From Pseudomonas protegens (GTDB lineage: Bacteria; Pseudomonadota; Gammaproteobacteria; Pseudomonadales; Pseudomonadaceae): a DNA stretch of 64,000 bases. The stretch spans positions 5,178,501 to 5,242,500 of the forward strand of contig NZ_CP031396.1 in NCBI RefSeq assembly GCF_003363755.1, in the 5' to 3' direction. Position 1 is the first letter of the stretch, and the number at the start of each line of letters is the position of its first letter. The position numbers and the translations under genes were made by a program. The notes below the pieces were generated by a model. It was not told the origin of the DNA. It saw only the letters and a list, made by a program, of their open reading frames with translations, and did no database searches. This document shows, piece after piece, positions 8,468 to 16,383 of the stretch.

Positions 8468-9168
8468 AGCCACAGGTTGAAGTCGTCGCCATCGACTGCC
8501 TGATGGTGCGCCTGTTCGAAGTGATCGCCGAGGACAACATGCCCTGGATGCTGGCCGCCGCCCAAGGGCTGCGGCGGGCTTTTGGCGAGTCTCTGATCGA
8601 CCTGGTGCCGTCCTATACCACGTTGATGGTGCATTACGACCTGCTGGCCCTGAGTCCGTCCGAGGCTCGGCAGCGGATCGCGGTCGCCTTGACCGATCTG
8701 GCGCCCAGTACCACTCAGGCCGGGCGCGAGCATGTGCTGCCGGTGTGGTACGACCTCAGTGTCGGGCCGGAACTGGCGCTGTTGTCCCGGCGCAGCGGGC
8801 TGTCGGTGCCTGAGGTGATCGAGCGTCACAGCCAGCGTGAATATCAAGTGTTCGCCCTGGGGTTCGCGCCCGGATTTGCCTTCATGGGATTGGTGGAAGA
8901 GGCGCTGGCGGCGCCGCGGCTGAACACCCCGCGCAAGCGGGTGGCGGCAGGCAGTGTGGGGATCGCCGAACGCCAGACCGCCGCTTACCCGGTGGTATCG
9001 CCGGGAGGCTGGAACCTGATCGGCCGTACCCCGAGCCGCCTGTTCGATCGCGAGCGCGAAGGCTACAGCCTGATGCAGCCGGGGGACCGCGTGCGCTTTG
9101 CTGCCGTGGAGCGGGCGGAGTTCCTGCGCCTGGGGGGCGATGACACGCCGCTGGAGGTGCCGGCATGA
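8464..9168 (+). CDS. pxpB: 5-oxoprolinase subunit B (KipI homologue)
   Basis: A 234-residue protein of the allophanate-hydrolase subunit 1/KipI family, partner of PxpA and PxpC in 5-oxoproline hydrolysis. Recognisable motifs are FALGFAPGFAFMGL, LNTPRKRVAAGSVGI and SPGGWNLIGRTP. The start at 8464 overlaps the pxpA stop (ATGA), which is more plausible than an upstream in-frame ATG at 8386 inside pxpA. The 3' end overlaps pxpC in the same way, so the three are translated as a coupled set. Confidence 0.95.
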   Translation: MKPQVEVVAIDCLMVRLFEVIAEDNMPWMLAAAQGLRRAFGESLIDLVPSYTTLMVHYDLLALSPSEARQRIAVALTDLAPSTTQAGREHVLPVWYDLSVGPELALLSRRSGLSVPEVIERHSQREYQVFALGFAPGFAFMGLVEEALAAPRLNTPRKRVAAGSVGIAERQTAAYPVVSPGGWNLIGRTPSRLFDREREGYSLMQPGDRVRFAAVERAEFLRLGGDDTPLEVPA

Positions 9169-10082
9169 GCCGCTTGATGATCGAGGCCAGCACCCCGCTG
9201 TGCCTGCTGCAGGATGCCGGGCGTTTTGGTGTGCGCCATTTGGGCGTGACCCAGGGTGGGGCGCTGGATTGGGTGTCGATGTCCTGGGCCAACTGGCTAC
9301 TGGGCAATGCCCTGGATGCGCCGGTGCTGGAAATCACTCTGGGCGGTTTCACCCTGTTGGCCGAGGATTATTGCCTGCTGGCCCTGGCCGGGGCCGATCT
9401 GGGGGCATATGTCGATGAGCGGCCTTTGAGCCCGGGACGCAGTTTCATCCTGCAAAAGGGCCAGCGCCTGCGTTTTACTCAACCTTTCTTCGGCGCCCGG
9501 GCCTACCTGGCAGCCCCTGGCGGATTTGACGCGCCCAAGGTGCTGGGCAGTTGCGCCAGTGTGTTGCGCGAAGCCTTGGGCGGTCCGGATGGTTATGGCC
9601 GGGCCCTGAGCGAGGGCGGGGCCTTGAGTTACTCGGGGACTGGCGGTGCGCTCAGGAGCCTGTCGGCCGCGCAGTTGCCGGATTGGCAATGCGCAGCCCC
9701 CCTGGAGGTGATTCTGGGCGCGCAGATCGGCCAGTTCAGCGGTTTGAGCCTGTTCGACGCCTTCAACAGCACCTGGACCCTGGACAGCCGTGCCGATCGC
9801 ATGGGCGCGCGCTTGCTGGGGCCGACCTTGCAGTATCAGGGCCGGCCGATGATTTCCGAGGGCATTCCCCTAGGGGCGATCCAGGTGCCGCCGGACGGCC
9901 AGCCGATCATCCTGCTCAATGATCGGCAGACCATTGGCGGCTATCCGCGATTGGGGGCGTTGACCCCCTTGTCGCTGGCGCGGTTGGCGCAGTGTTTGCC
10001 GGGCAGCGAGGTGCGATTGACGCCGGTGGTGCAGGAAACGGCGCATCGGCAGCAGGTGGCATTCTTGCGCAGGTTTGGGTAA
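9165..10082 (+). CDS. pxpC: 5-oxoprolinase subunit C (KipA homologue)
   Basis: A 305-residue protein of the allophanate-hydrolase subunit 2 (AHS2, biotin-dependent carboxyltransferase-like) family. N-terminal QDAGRFGVRHLGVTQGG and C-terminal SEGIPLGAIQVPPDGQP and LNDRQTIGGYPRLG are standard signatures. Together with PxpB it activates the lactam carbonyl for ATP-dependent opening. The ATG at 9165 overlaps the pxpB TGA. It is the last gene of the LysR/MFS/pxpABC unit and is followed by a palindromic REP element that probably ends transcription from both sides. Confidence 0.95.
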   Translation: MSRLMIEASTPLCLLQDAGRFGVRHLGVTQGGALDWVSMSWANWLLGNALDAPVLEITLGGFTLLAEDYCLLALAGADLGAYVDERPLSPGRSFILQKGQRLRFTQPFFGARAYLAAPGGFDAPKVLGSCASVLREALGGPDGYGRALSEGGALSYSGTGGALRSLSAAQLPDWQCAAPLEVILGAQIGQFSGLSLFDAFNSTWTLDSRADRMGARLLGPTLQYQGRPMISEGIPLGAIQVPPDGQPIILLNDRQTIGGYPRLGALTPLSLARLAQCLPGSEVRLTPVVQETAHRQQVAFLRRFG

Positions 10083-10110
10083 TGGCTGAAGGCGGCCGCT
10101 TCGCCACCGT

Positions 10111-10175
10111 TCGCAGCCTGCGGCAGCGGCTACAGGGGGCTCTGTAGCCGCTGTCGAGCCATGGCGAGGCTGCGA
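10111..10175. repeat. Inverted pair of GTAGCCGCTG-type REP sequences
   Basis: A long imperfect hairpin. AGCGGCTACA (10125-10134) pairs perfectly with TGTAGCCGCT (10143-10152), and the stem extends outward with TCGCAGCC (10111) opposite GGCTGCGA (to 10175). It lies between the convergent stops of pxpC and the VWA gene. It belongs to the same REP family as the elements at 47575 and 54251. Confidence 0.8.
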
Positions 10176-10213
10176 AAAGGCCCGCAAGGCCTTGCTTGAC
10201 GGTCCCGCGCCGC

Positions 10214-11392
10214 TTACTTGGACAGGAAACGCATGCCTTCTTCCAGACCACGCAAGGTCAGCGGGTACATCTGGTCTTCGATCAACTCGCGAACGATGTT
10301 GGTCGAAGCGGTGTAGCCCCAGGTGTCTTTCGGGTAGGGATTGATCCAGATGAGCTTCTTGTACTTTTCCATGAAGCGCTGCATCCACACATAGCCGGCT
10401 TCCTCGTTCCAGTGCTCGACGCTGCCGCCGGCCTGGGTGATTTCATAGGGCGCCATGGCGGCGTCACCGACGAAGATCACTTTGTAGTCGGCGCCGTACT
10501 TGTGCAGCAGGTCCTGGGTCGAGGTGCGTTCCGAGCCGCGGCGCAGGTTGTTCTTCCACACCGATTCATAGATGAAGTTGTGGAAGTAGTAGTACTCCAG
10601 GTGCTTGAACTCGGTCTTGCAGGCCGAGAACAGTTCCTCGCAGATCTTCACGTGGGCATCCATGGAGCCGCCGATATCGAACAGCAACAGCAGCTTGATG
10701 CTGTTGCGTCGCTCCGGGCGCATCTGGATGTTCAGCAGTCCGGCATCACGGGCGGTGTGGTCGATGGTGCCGTCGATGTCCAGCTCCTCCGCCGCACCCT
10801 GGCGCGCGAACTTGCGCAGCCGGCGCAGGGCCACCTTGATGTTGCGGGTGCCCAGTTCCACCGAGTCGTCGAGGTTCTTGTATTCGCGCTGGTCCCAGAC
10901 TTTCACCGCCTTGCCCTGGCGCTTGCCGGCGTCGCCGACGCGGATGCCTTCCGGGTTGAAACCGCCGGAGCCGAAGGGGCTGGTGCCGCCGGTGCCGATC
11001 CACTTGTTGCCGCCGGCGTGGCGTTCCTTCTGTTCTTCCAGGCGCTTCTTGAACTCTTCGATGAGTTTGTCCAGGCCGCCCAGGGACTGGATCTGCGCCC
11101 GTTCCTCATCGCTCAGGGAACGCTCGAATTCCTTGCGCAGCCAATCCTCGGGGATCAGCGCCTGCAGGTGGTCATCGAGCTTTTCCAGGCCGTTGAAGTA
11201 GGCGCCGAAGGCTCGGTCGAACTTGTCGAAATGCCGTTCGTCCTTCACCAGGATCGCCCGGGCGAGGTAGTAGAACTCGTCCATGTCGGCGAAGGTCACG
11301 CGCTGCTTGAGCGCGTTGATCAGGTCCAGCAGCTCGCGTACCGACACCGGTACCTTGGCCGCGCGCATTTCATTGAACAGGTTGAGCAGCAT
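10214..11392 (-). CDS. VWA domain protein paired with MoxR ATPase (CoxE-like)
   Basis: A 392-residue cytoplasmic protein. The N-terminal ~130 residues are helical (MLLNLFNEMRAAKVPVSV). A Gly-rich linker follows (GGTSPFGSGGFNPEG), then a C-terminal von Willebrand A domain starting near residue 225 (LLLLFDIGGSMDAH). The metal-site motif is DIGGS rather than the common DxSxS. It retains Asp and the last Ser. It is encoded downstream of a MoxR AAA+ ATPase on the same strand, the classic MoxR/VWA pairing in which ATPase and VWA protein act together as a chaperone or metal-insertase-like machine. The client is unknown, with no oxidoreductase nearby. Confidence 0.85.
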   Translation of the reverse strand: MLLNLFNEMRAAKVPVSVRELLDLINALKQRVTFADMDEFYYLARAILVKDERHFDKFDRAFGAYFNGLEKLDDHLQALIPEDWLRKEFERSLSDEERAQIQSLGGLDKLIEEFKKRLEEQKERHAGGNKWIGTGGTSPFGSGGFNPEGIRVGDAGKRQGKAVKVWDQREYKNLDDSVELGTRNIKVALRRLRKFARQGAAEELDIDGTIDHTARDAGLLNIQMRPERRNSIKLLLLFDIGGSMDAHVKICEELFSACKTEFKHLEYYYFHNFIYESVWKNNLRRGSERTSTQDLLHKYGADYKVIFVGDAAMAPYEITQAGGSVEHWNEEAGYVWMQRFMEKYKKLIWINPYPKDTWGYTASTNIVRELIEDQMYPLTLRGLEEGMRFLSK

Positions 11393-11416
11393 GACTATCG
11401 CTCTCTAATGATCTAG

Positions 11417-11557
11417 GGGTCTGTTCAGAAGCTCGCCAAGCGGCGATCAGACAAGGCAGAAACAGGTGAGGAGGCGGAGTTTAGCGAGCTAAATGAGCAT
11501 TCCGAACCGATTTCTAACGCAGCATGATCGACGCGCAGGCAGCTTCTGGGCAGAGCC
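11417..11557. repeat. Nested-hairpin repeat, copy A
   Basis: A ~141-bp element between the VWA and MoxR genes. Imperfect terminal arms are GTCTGTTCAGAAGCTCGCC (ending 11437) and GGCAGCTTCTGGGCAGAGCC (11538-11557). A second imperfect stem (GAAACAGGT against ACCGATTTC) encloses a core GGAGTTTAGCGAGCTAAATG followed by AGCATTCCGA, whose TTTAGC/GCTAAA forms a small hairpin at 11480-11493. The core recurs at 14924-15062 and 44346-44490. The right arm runs into the MoxR stop codon. It lies inside a probable two-gene operon, so it could uncouple expression of the two genes. Confidence 0.8.
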
Positions 11558-12408
11558 TAACGACTACCGCGACGGCTCATGAAGGCCAGGCGTTCCAGCA
11601 ACTGCACGTCCTGCTCGTTCTTCACCAGGGCGCCGGCCAGGGGCGGGATGGCCTTGGTCGGATCGCGCTCGCGCAGCACCGCCTCGCCGATGTTGTCGGC
11701 CATCAACAGCTTGAGCCAGTCCACCAGTTCCGAGGTCGAGGGCTTCTTCTTCAGGCCCGGCACCTTGCGCACATCGAAGAATACGTCCAGGGCTTCGCTG
11801 ACCAGGTCTTTCTTGATGTCCGGGTAGTGCACGTCGACGATCTTTTGCAGGGTGGTGCGGTCGGGGAAGGCGATGTAGTGGAAGAAGCAGCGACGCAGGA
11901 AGGCGTCCGGCAGTTCCTTCTCGTTGTTGGAGGTAATGATGATGATCGGCCGCTGCTTGGCCTTGATGGTCTCGTCGATTTCATAGACGTAGAACTCCAT
12001 CTTGTCGAGCTCTTGCAGCAGGTCGTTGGGGAACTCGATGTCGGCCTTGTCGATCTCGTCGATCAAGAGGATCACCCGCTCCTCGGATTCGAAGGCTTCC
12101 CAGAGCTTGCCCTTCTTCAGGTAGTTGCGGATGTCGTGGACCTTGTCCACACCCAGCTGGGAGTCGCGCAGGCGGCTGACCGCGTCGTACTCATACAGAC
12201 CCTGGTGGGCCTTGGTGGTGGACTTGATGTGCCAGGTGATCAGCTTGGCGCCAAAGGATTCGGCCAGTTGCTCGGCGAGCATGGTCTTGCCGGTGCCGGG
12301 TTCGCCCTTGACCAGCAGCGGACGCTCCAGGGTGATGGCGGCGTTGACTGCCAGCTTCAGGTCATCGGTGGCGACGTATGCGCTGGTGCCTTCGAACTTC
12401 ATCTGCAA
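11557..12408 (-). CDS. MoxR-family AAA+ ATPase
   Basis: A 283-residue AAA+ ATPase of the MoxR family. Walker A is GEPGTGKT at residues 35-42. Walker B is VILLIDEID near 112-120. Sensor 1 is IIITSNN, followed by DAFLRRCFFHY (arginine-finger region). MoxR proteins work as oligomeric chaperones with VWA partners, and the next gene downstream on the strand encodes such a partner. ATG 12408 (MQMKFEG) and ATG 12402 (MKFEG) are alternatives. The gene is complete and of normal length. The gap to the VWA gene (165 bp) is filled by the nested-hairpin repeat. Confidence 0.9.
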   Translation of the reverse strand: MQMKFEGTSAYVATDDLKLAVNAAITLERPLLVKGEPGTGKTMLAEQLAESFGAKLITWHIKSTTKAHQGLYEYDAVSRLRDSQLGVDKVHDIRNYLKKGKLWEAFESEERVILLIDEIDKADIEFPNDLLQELDKMEFYVYEIDETIKAKQRPIIIITSNNEKELPDAFLRRCFFHYIAFPDRTTLQKIVDVHYPDIKKDLVSEALDVFFDVRKVPGLKKKPSTSELVDWLKLLMADNIGEAVLRERDPTKAIPPLAGALVKNEQDVQLLERLAFMSRRGSR

Positions 12409-12545
12409 TTCCTCGAACGGTAACGGCGAGCTGCCCGGGGCAGATCGATTGAATGGAGAGTGATGGCGCGACTATAACGCGGTGCCCGGTCGACTGTGAA
12501 CGTGGACGCCCCATTCAGTCTCTGAATGGAGCGTCACGGGGTGAC

Positions 12546-13622
12546 TCAGTCAGTCGAGGGCTTGGGTTGTTCGTAACGGGCATTGAAAGCCTGGATGAAT
12601 CCATTGCGCAAAATCTGCAAAAACGCCTGGAATGCGCTGATATCTTGCTGGTGCACACTGCCGCTGAGTTCGACCCGGGTGGCGAACTGGTTCTTGTGCT
12701 GGTTCTTCAGCAGGTTTTCCCCGGCCCCCACCAAGGCTTCCCATACCGAGCGGAATATTCCTTTGTTGCGGTTCTCCACGTCCTGCTGCCAGTTGAAGAC
12801 TTCCACGTCCCGCAGCAGCGGCTTGATATAGCCATGCAGTTGGCCCTTCTCGGCCTGGGCTTCGATCACCACGTCGCCGTGTCCGGCATTGAAGTCGAAC
12901 TTGCCGTAGGCCGAGGCGAAGTCGTTGAAACGCTTGAGTTCGATATCCCGGGCCCGCAGACGGAATTCGAAGTCCTCGAAATTGCTCAGGGGGTCGAAGG
13001 TGGCGGTGCTTTCCATGGGGGCCTGGCCTTGCAGCAAGGCCTTGCCGTCGAAGCGTGCATCGCGTTTGCCCTGGGTATCCACCACGTTGGTCAGGTTGTA
13101 GACGCTGGCATTGACCTGGGTGGCGCCGATGTTCACCGGGGGCGTGGAGCTGAAGTTGCGAAAGTGGATCTTGCCGTCGCTGATCCGCAGCTCGTCGAGG
13201 GTGATGGGCAACAGCTTGCCCAGTTGCGCCCGCCAGTCGGTGCCTTCGCCGGTCTGCGACGCTTGCTTGTCGGCGCCGCCATCGACGAAGTTCAGCTCCG
13301 GCTGGACGAACTGCACCTTGGCCACCACGGCATGGTCGTACCACAGTGAATGCCAGCTCACTGCCAGGTCGATCTGCGGCGCCTTGACGAAGGGCACCGG
13401 CACCTTGCCGCTGACCTTGACGATCTCCAGCCCGTTGATGCGGTAGGCGCCGCGCCACAGGGCCAGGTCGATATCGCTGATCTGGCCACGGTAGTCGCCC
13501 ATGTCTGCCAGTTTGTCATTCAAGTAGTCGCGCACCAGATAGGGCAGGGTGAAGTGCAGGGCCAGCAGCAGGACCAGCAGGCCGGCCAGGGTCCATAGGG
13601 GCCAACGGTAACGACGTTTCAT
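12546..13622 (-). CDS. DUF748-type inner-membrane anchored protein
   Basis: A 358-residue protein with one N-terminal membrane anchor (residues ~8-27, LWTLAGLLVLLLALHF) and a long periplasmic beta-rich part resembling AsmA/DUF748 proteins (segments such as IDLALWRGAYRINGLEI and PPVNIGATQVNASV). Such proteins are thought to act at the envelope, but the role of this one is unknown. I chose ATG 13622 (MKRRYRWPLW). A longer frame upstream would run across the divergent cysK promoter. It faces cysK with 127 bp between the starts. Confidence 0.78.
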   Translation of the reverse strand: MKRRYRWPLWTLAGLLVLLLALHFTLPYLVRDYLNDKLADMGDYRGQISDIDLALWRGAYRINGLEIVKVSGKVPVPFVKAPQIDLAVSWHSLWYDHAVVAKVQFVQPELNFVDGGADKQASQTGEGTDWRAQLGKLLPITLDELRISDGKIHFRNFSSTPPVNIGATQVNASVYNLTNVVDTQGKRDARFDGKALLQGQAPMESTATFDPLSNFEDFEFRLRARDIELKRFNDFASAYGKFDFNAGHGDVVIEAQAEKGQLHGYIKPLLRDVEVFNWQQDVENRNKGIFRSVWEALVGAGENLLKNQHKNQFATRVELSGSVHQQDISAFQAFLQILRNGFIQAFNARYEQPKPSTD

Positions 13623-13749
13623 GATCAGCAGTCTCCAGCCGTATAGAGGCATTGACTGCCTGGGGTCGCAGTCGTTCGGCGCGACTGGACGCTCAAAGGC
13701 ACCAGGCATACCCTTGAGGACTTCTTCACTGCTGCATAAGGACCCAGCC

Positions 13750-14724
13750 ATGAGCCGAATTTTTGCTGACAATGCCCATTCCATCGGCAATACGCCCTTG
13801 GTGCAGATCAACCGTATCGCCCCTCGCGGCGTGACCATCCTGGCCAAGATCGAAGGGCGTAACCCGGGCTATTCGGTGAAATGCCGGATCGGCGCCAACA
13901 TGATCTGGGACGCGGAAAGTCGCGGCAAGCTCAAGCCGGGCATGACCATCGTCGAGCCCACTTCGGGCAACACCGGGATTGGCCTGGCGTTCGTCGCCGC
14001 TGCCCGTGGTTACAAGTTGATGCTGACCATGCCCGCGTCCATGAGCATCGAGCGGCGCAAGGTGCTCAAGGCCCTGGGGGCGGAGCTGGTGCTGACCGAG
14101 CCGGCCAAGGGCATGAAGGGCGCGATTGAAAAGGCGGCGGAAATTCTCGCCAGCGATCCGTCCAAGTACTTCATGCCGCAGCAGTTCGATAACCCGGCCA
14201 ACCCGGCGATCCACGAGAAAACCACCGGTCCGGAAATCTGGAACGACACCGACGGCGCCGTGGACGTGCTGGTGGCTGGGGTCGGCACGGGTGGCACCAT
14301 CAGCGGTGTGTCGCGCTATATCAAGAAGACCCAGGGCAAGCCGATCCTCTCGGTGGCGGTGGAACCTGCCACGTCGCCGGTCATCAGTCAGAAACTGGCC
14401 GGTGAAGAAATCAAGCCCAGCCCCCACAAGATCCAGGGCATCGGCGCCGGTTTCGTGCCCAAGAACCTGGATCTGGAAATGGTCGACCGGGTCGAGCTGG
14501 TGACCGACGAGGAATCCAAGGCCATGGCCCTGCGGTTGATGCAGGAAGAGGGGATTCTCTGCGGGATTTCCTGCGGCGCGGCAATGGCGGTGGCGGTGCG
14601 CCTGGCCCAGACCCCGGAAATGCAGGGCAAGACCATCGTGGTGATCCTGCCGGACTCCGGCGAGCGCTATCTGTCGAGCATGCTATTCAGCGATCTGTTC
14701 ACCGAGCAGGAAAACCAGCAGTAA
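13750..14724 (+). CDS. cysK: Cysteine synthase A (O-acetylserine sulfhydrylase)
   Basis: A 324-residue PLP enzyme that makes L-cysteine from O-acetyl-L-serine and sulfide. The cofactor lysine lies in NPGYSVKCRIGAN (E. coli-type CysK, SVKCR). The substrate loop is EPTSGNTGIG. The phosphate-binding loop is GVGTGGTISG. The C-terminal signature is ILPDSGERYLS. Start ATG 13750 gives MSRIFADNAHSIGNTPLVQ, the family N-terminus. An upstream in-frame ATG at 13621 overlaps the divergent DUF748 start and is less likely. Length is normal. Confidence 0.95.
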   Translation: MSRIFADNAHSIGNTPLVQINRIAPRGVTILAKIEGRNPGYSVKCRIGANMIWDAESRGKLKPGMTIVEPTSGNTGIGLAFVAAARGYKLMLTMPASMSIERRKVLKALGAELVLTEPAKGMKGAIEKAAEILASDPSKYFMPQQFDNPANPAIHEKTTGPEIWNDTDGAVDVLVAGVGTGGTISGVSRYIKKTQGKPILSVAVEPATSPVISQKLAGEEIKPSPHKIQGIGAGFVPKNLDLEMVDRVELVTDEESKAMALRLMQEEGILCGISCGAAMAVAVRLAQTPEMQGKTIVVILPDSGERYLSSMLFSDLFTEQENQQ

Positions 14725-14734
14725 CGCACCCCGG

Positions 14735-14770
14735 GCATTCGCCGACAGGCGCCGGCTCGCCGGTGAATGC
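14735..14770 (+). terminator. Hairpin after cysK
   Basis: GCATTCGCCG (14735-14744) can pair with CGGTGAATGC (14761-14770) with one G-T mismatch, just after the cysK stop. There is no U-tract, so it may be a transcript-end stabiliser rather than a strong intrinsic terminator. The rest of the 368-bp gap before lpxO holds the nested-hairpin repeat (14924-15062) and an unremarkable AT-richer stretch where an lpxO promoter could lie. Confidence 0.45.
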
Positions 14771-14923
14771 TGACCTACATCAGGCAAGAGCCTGGCCGCT
14801 TATGCTACTTAAGCGCCTTTGTTGCACGTCCGTTAACACTGAATGTTGAGTCGTGCGGGTTTTTCCAGGGTCCAGGAGTGTTTATCATTGCCGGCTGCCA
14901 GGTTGGGTGAACACTCCCCCACA

Positions 14924-15062
14924 CAGGCTGTGTGAAAACTACTGCGTTTGGCAATACTGCGTTAAAAACAGGCTCGGAATGCTCATTTAGGCCCCTAAAC
15001 TCCGCTTCCTCGCCTGTTTTTGCCTTGTCTTGCCTTCACTCGCAACGTTTTCACACAGCCTG
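14924..15062. repeat. Nested-hairpin repeat, copy B
   Basis: A 139-bp element. It has perfect 16-bp terminal arms, CAGGCTGTGTGAAAAC (14924-14939) and GTTTTCACACAGCCTG (15047-15062). An inner perfect 10-bp stem is AAAAACAGGC (14964-14973) with GCCTGTTTTT (15012-15021). The central hairpin is TTTAGG/CCTAAA at 14986-14999. The core is in the opposite orientation to copies A and C. It ends 30 bp before lpxO, so transcription into lpxO must pass it or start within it. Confidence 0.85.
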
Positions 15063-15092
15063 CACAGGTGCCTATTTCCAAGGAGTCGTTGC

Positions 15093-16031
15093 ATGAGCTT
15101 TTCCTTTGCCGCCAAGTTCGCGGTGTTGTCGCTGTTCGTCGGCAGCATCCTTTACGTGCATCTGCGCGGCAAAGCGCGTCTGCCGGTACTGCGCCAGTTC
15201 GTCAACCATTCGGCGTTGTTTGCCCCCTACAACGCGCTGATGTATCTGTTTTCCGGAGTGCCCTCCAAACCTTACCTGGACCGTAGCAAGTTCCCCGAGC
15301 TGGACGTGCTGCGGGACAACTGGGAAGTGATCCGCGAAGAGGCCATGCATCTGTTCGACGAGGGATATATCCGCGCGGCGGAGAAGAACAACGATGCCGG
15401 CTTCGGTTCCTTCTTCAAGAAGGGCTGGAAGCGTTTCTACCTCAAGTGGTACGACAAGCCCCTGCCGTCGGCGGCCGCGCTGTGCCCCAAGACCGTCGAG
15501 CTGGTGAGCGCCATTCCCAACGTCAAGGGGGCGATGTTCGCCCTGCTGCCCGGTGGCAGCCACCTGAACCCGCACCGCGATCCCTTTGCCGGCTCGCTGC
15601 GTTATCACCTGGGTTTGTCGACTCCCAACTCCGACGCTTGCCGGATCTTCGTCGATGGCCAGGAGTACGCCTGGCGCGACGGTGAAGACGTGATGTTCGA
15701 CGAGACCTATGTGCACTGGGTGAAGAACGAAACCGAAACCACCCGGGTGATCCTGTTCTGCGACATCGAGCGTCCGCTGAGCAGCCCGCTGATGACGCGC
15801 ATCAACCGCTGGGTCAGCGCCCAGTTGGGGCGTGCGACCGCGCCGCAGAACCTCGATGACGAGCGCGTTGGCGGGATCAACCAGGCCTATGCCTGGAGCA
15901 AACGTTTCAGCGACAGCTTCAGCGGTGTGGTCAAGCAGTGGAAGCGCCGCAATCCCAAGCTCTACCGCATCCTGCGCCCGGTTCTGGCGGTGGTGGTGCT
16001 GATGGTCTTGTGGAAGTGGTTGTTCGGATAA
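15093..16031 (+). CDS. lpxO: Lipid A 2-hydroxylase LpxO (aspartyl/asparaginyl hydroxylase family)
   Basis: A 312-residue Fe(II)/2-oxoglutarate-dependent hydroxylase that adds a 2-OH to lipid A secondary acyl chains at the inner membrane. Hydrophobic segments at both ends (residues ~5-22, and the C-terminal VLAVVVLMVLWKWLFG) fit membrane association. The iron-binding region is GGSHLNPHRDP (His161 and Asp163 in the HxD position) with His208 in TYVHWV. The 2-oxoglutarate-binding Arg is probably in TTRVILF. ATG 15093 is preceded by AAGGAGT, a strong ribosome-binding site. It stands alone between two hairpin regions. Confidence 0.92.
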   Translation: MSFSFAAKFAVLSLFVGSILYVHLRGKARLPVLRQFVNHSALFAPYNALMYLFSGVPSKPYLDRSKFPELDVLRDNWEVIREEAMHLFDEGYIRAAEKNNDAGFGSFFKKGWKRFYLKWYDKPLPSAAALCPKTVELVSAIPNVKGAMFALLPGGSHLNPHRDPFAGSLRYHLGLSTPNSDACRIFVDGQEYAWRDGEDVMFDETYVHWVKNETETTRVILFCDIERPLSSPLMTRINRWVSAQLGRATAPQNLDDERVGGINQAYAWSKRFSDSFSGVVKQWKRRNPKLYRILRPVLAVVVLMVLWKWLFG

Positions 16032-16045
16032 GTCTTGCAATGAAT

Positions 16046-16099
16046 ATCGGGCGCCGGTTACATTCGGCGCCCGATGAGTCAACCGACTCATGGTTTTTT
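16046..16099 (+). terminator. Tandem hairpins and U-tract after lpxO
   Basis: ATCGGGCGCCG (16046-16056) pairs perfectly with CGGCGCCCGAT (16065-16075). A second stem ATGAGTC (16074-16080) with GACTCAT (16085-16091) follows and leads into GGTTTTTT. The two stems share two bases, so they compete slightly. Together they form a convincing intrinsic terminator for lpxO. Confidence 0.8.
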
Positions 16100-16120
16100 C
16101 CCTTCAAGAAAGATCAGCTC

Positions 16121-16285
16121 ATGGCCTTTTCCCCTCTCAACGCGGTAGTGGTTTCAGCGGTCAACGCTGGCGTCGTGCCGTGCGGGAATCAGCAGCCTGT
16201 GCAGATCGGTCAGTACCCCCCACCTGTCAGTAGCACGCCGGTGTACGCAGTCGTATCACCGCCGGGCGTTGGCTTTTCGGGCTGA
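16121..16285 (+). CDS. Possible small ORF of 54 residues, doubtful
   Basis: Reads MAFSPLNAVVVSAVNAGVVP..., Val/Pro-rich, ending PPGVGFSG, with no recognised domain and no strong ribosome-binding site (AAAGATCAGCTC before ATG). It sits in the 352-bp gap between the lpxO terminator and the EamA gene. It could be a leader peptide for the transporter gene or chance. I list it because the gap would otherwise be empty. Confidence 0.2.
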   Translation: MAFSPLNAVVVSAVNAGVVPCGNQQPVQIGQYPPPVSSTPVYAVVSPPGVGFSG

Positions 16286-16336
16286 TCAGCAATCGCTGCT
16301 GTTCCCTGTGCCCGCCTGAACCAAACACTACTGAAC

Positions 16337-16352
16337 TTCAGCCTTGGCTGAA
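16337..16352. promoter_or_regulatory. Inverted repeat upstream of EamA gene
   Basis: TTCAGCC-TT-GGCTGAA is a perfect 7-bp inverted repeat with a two-base centre, 31 bp before the transporter start. The size and position fit an operator site, but the regulator is unknown. Confidence 0.35.
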
Positions 16353-16383
16353 TTGGCTTCTTGCCTGATTACAGGTGGTTTTC

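Noticed and set aside
16121..16285. Small ORF as a firm gene
   Set aside because: No ribosome-binding site, no domain and odd composition. Kept only as a doubtful entry.
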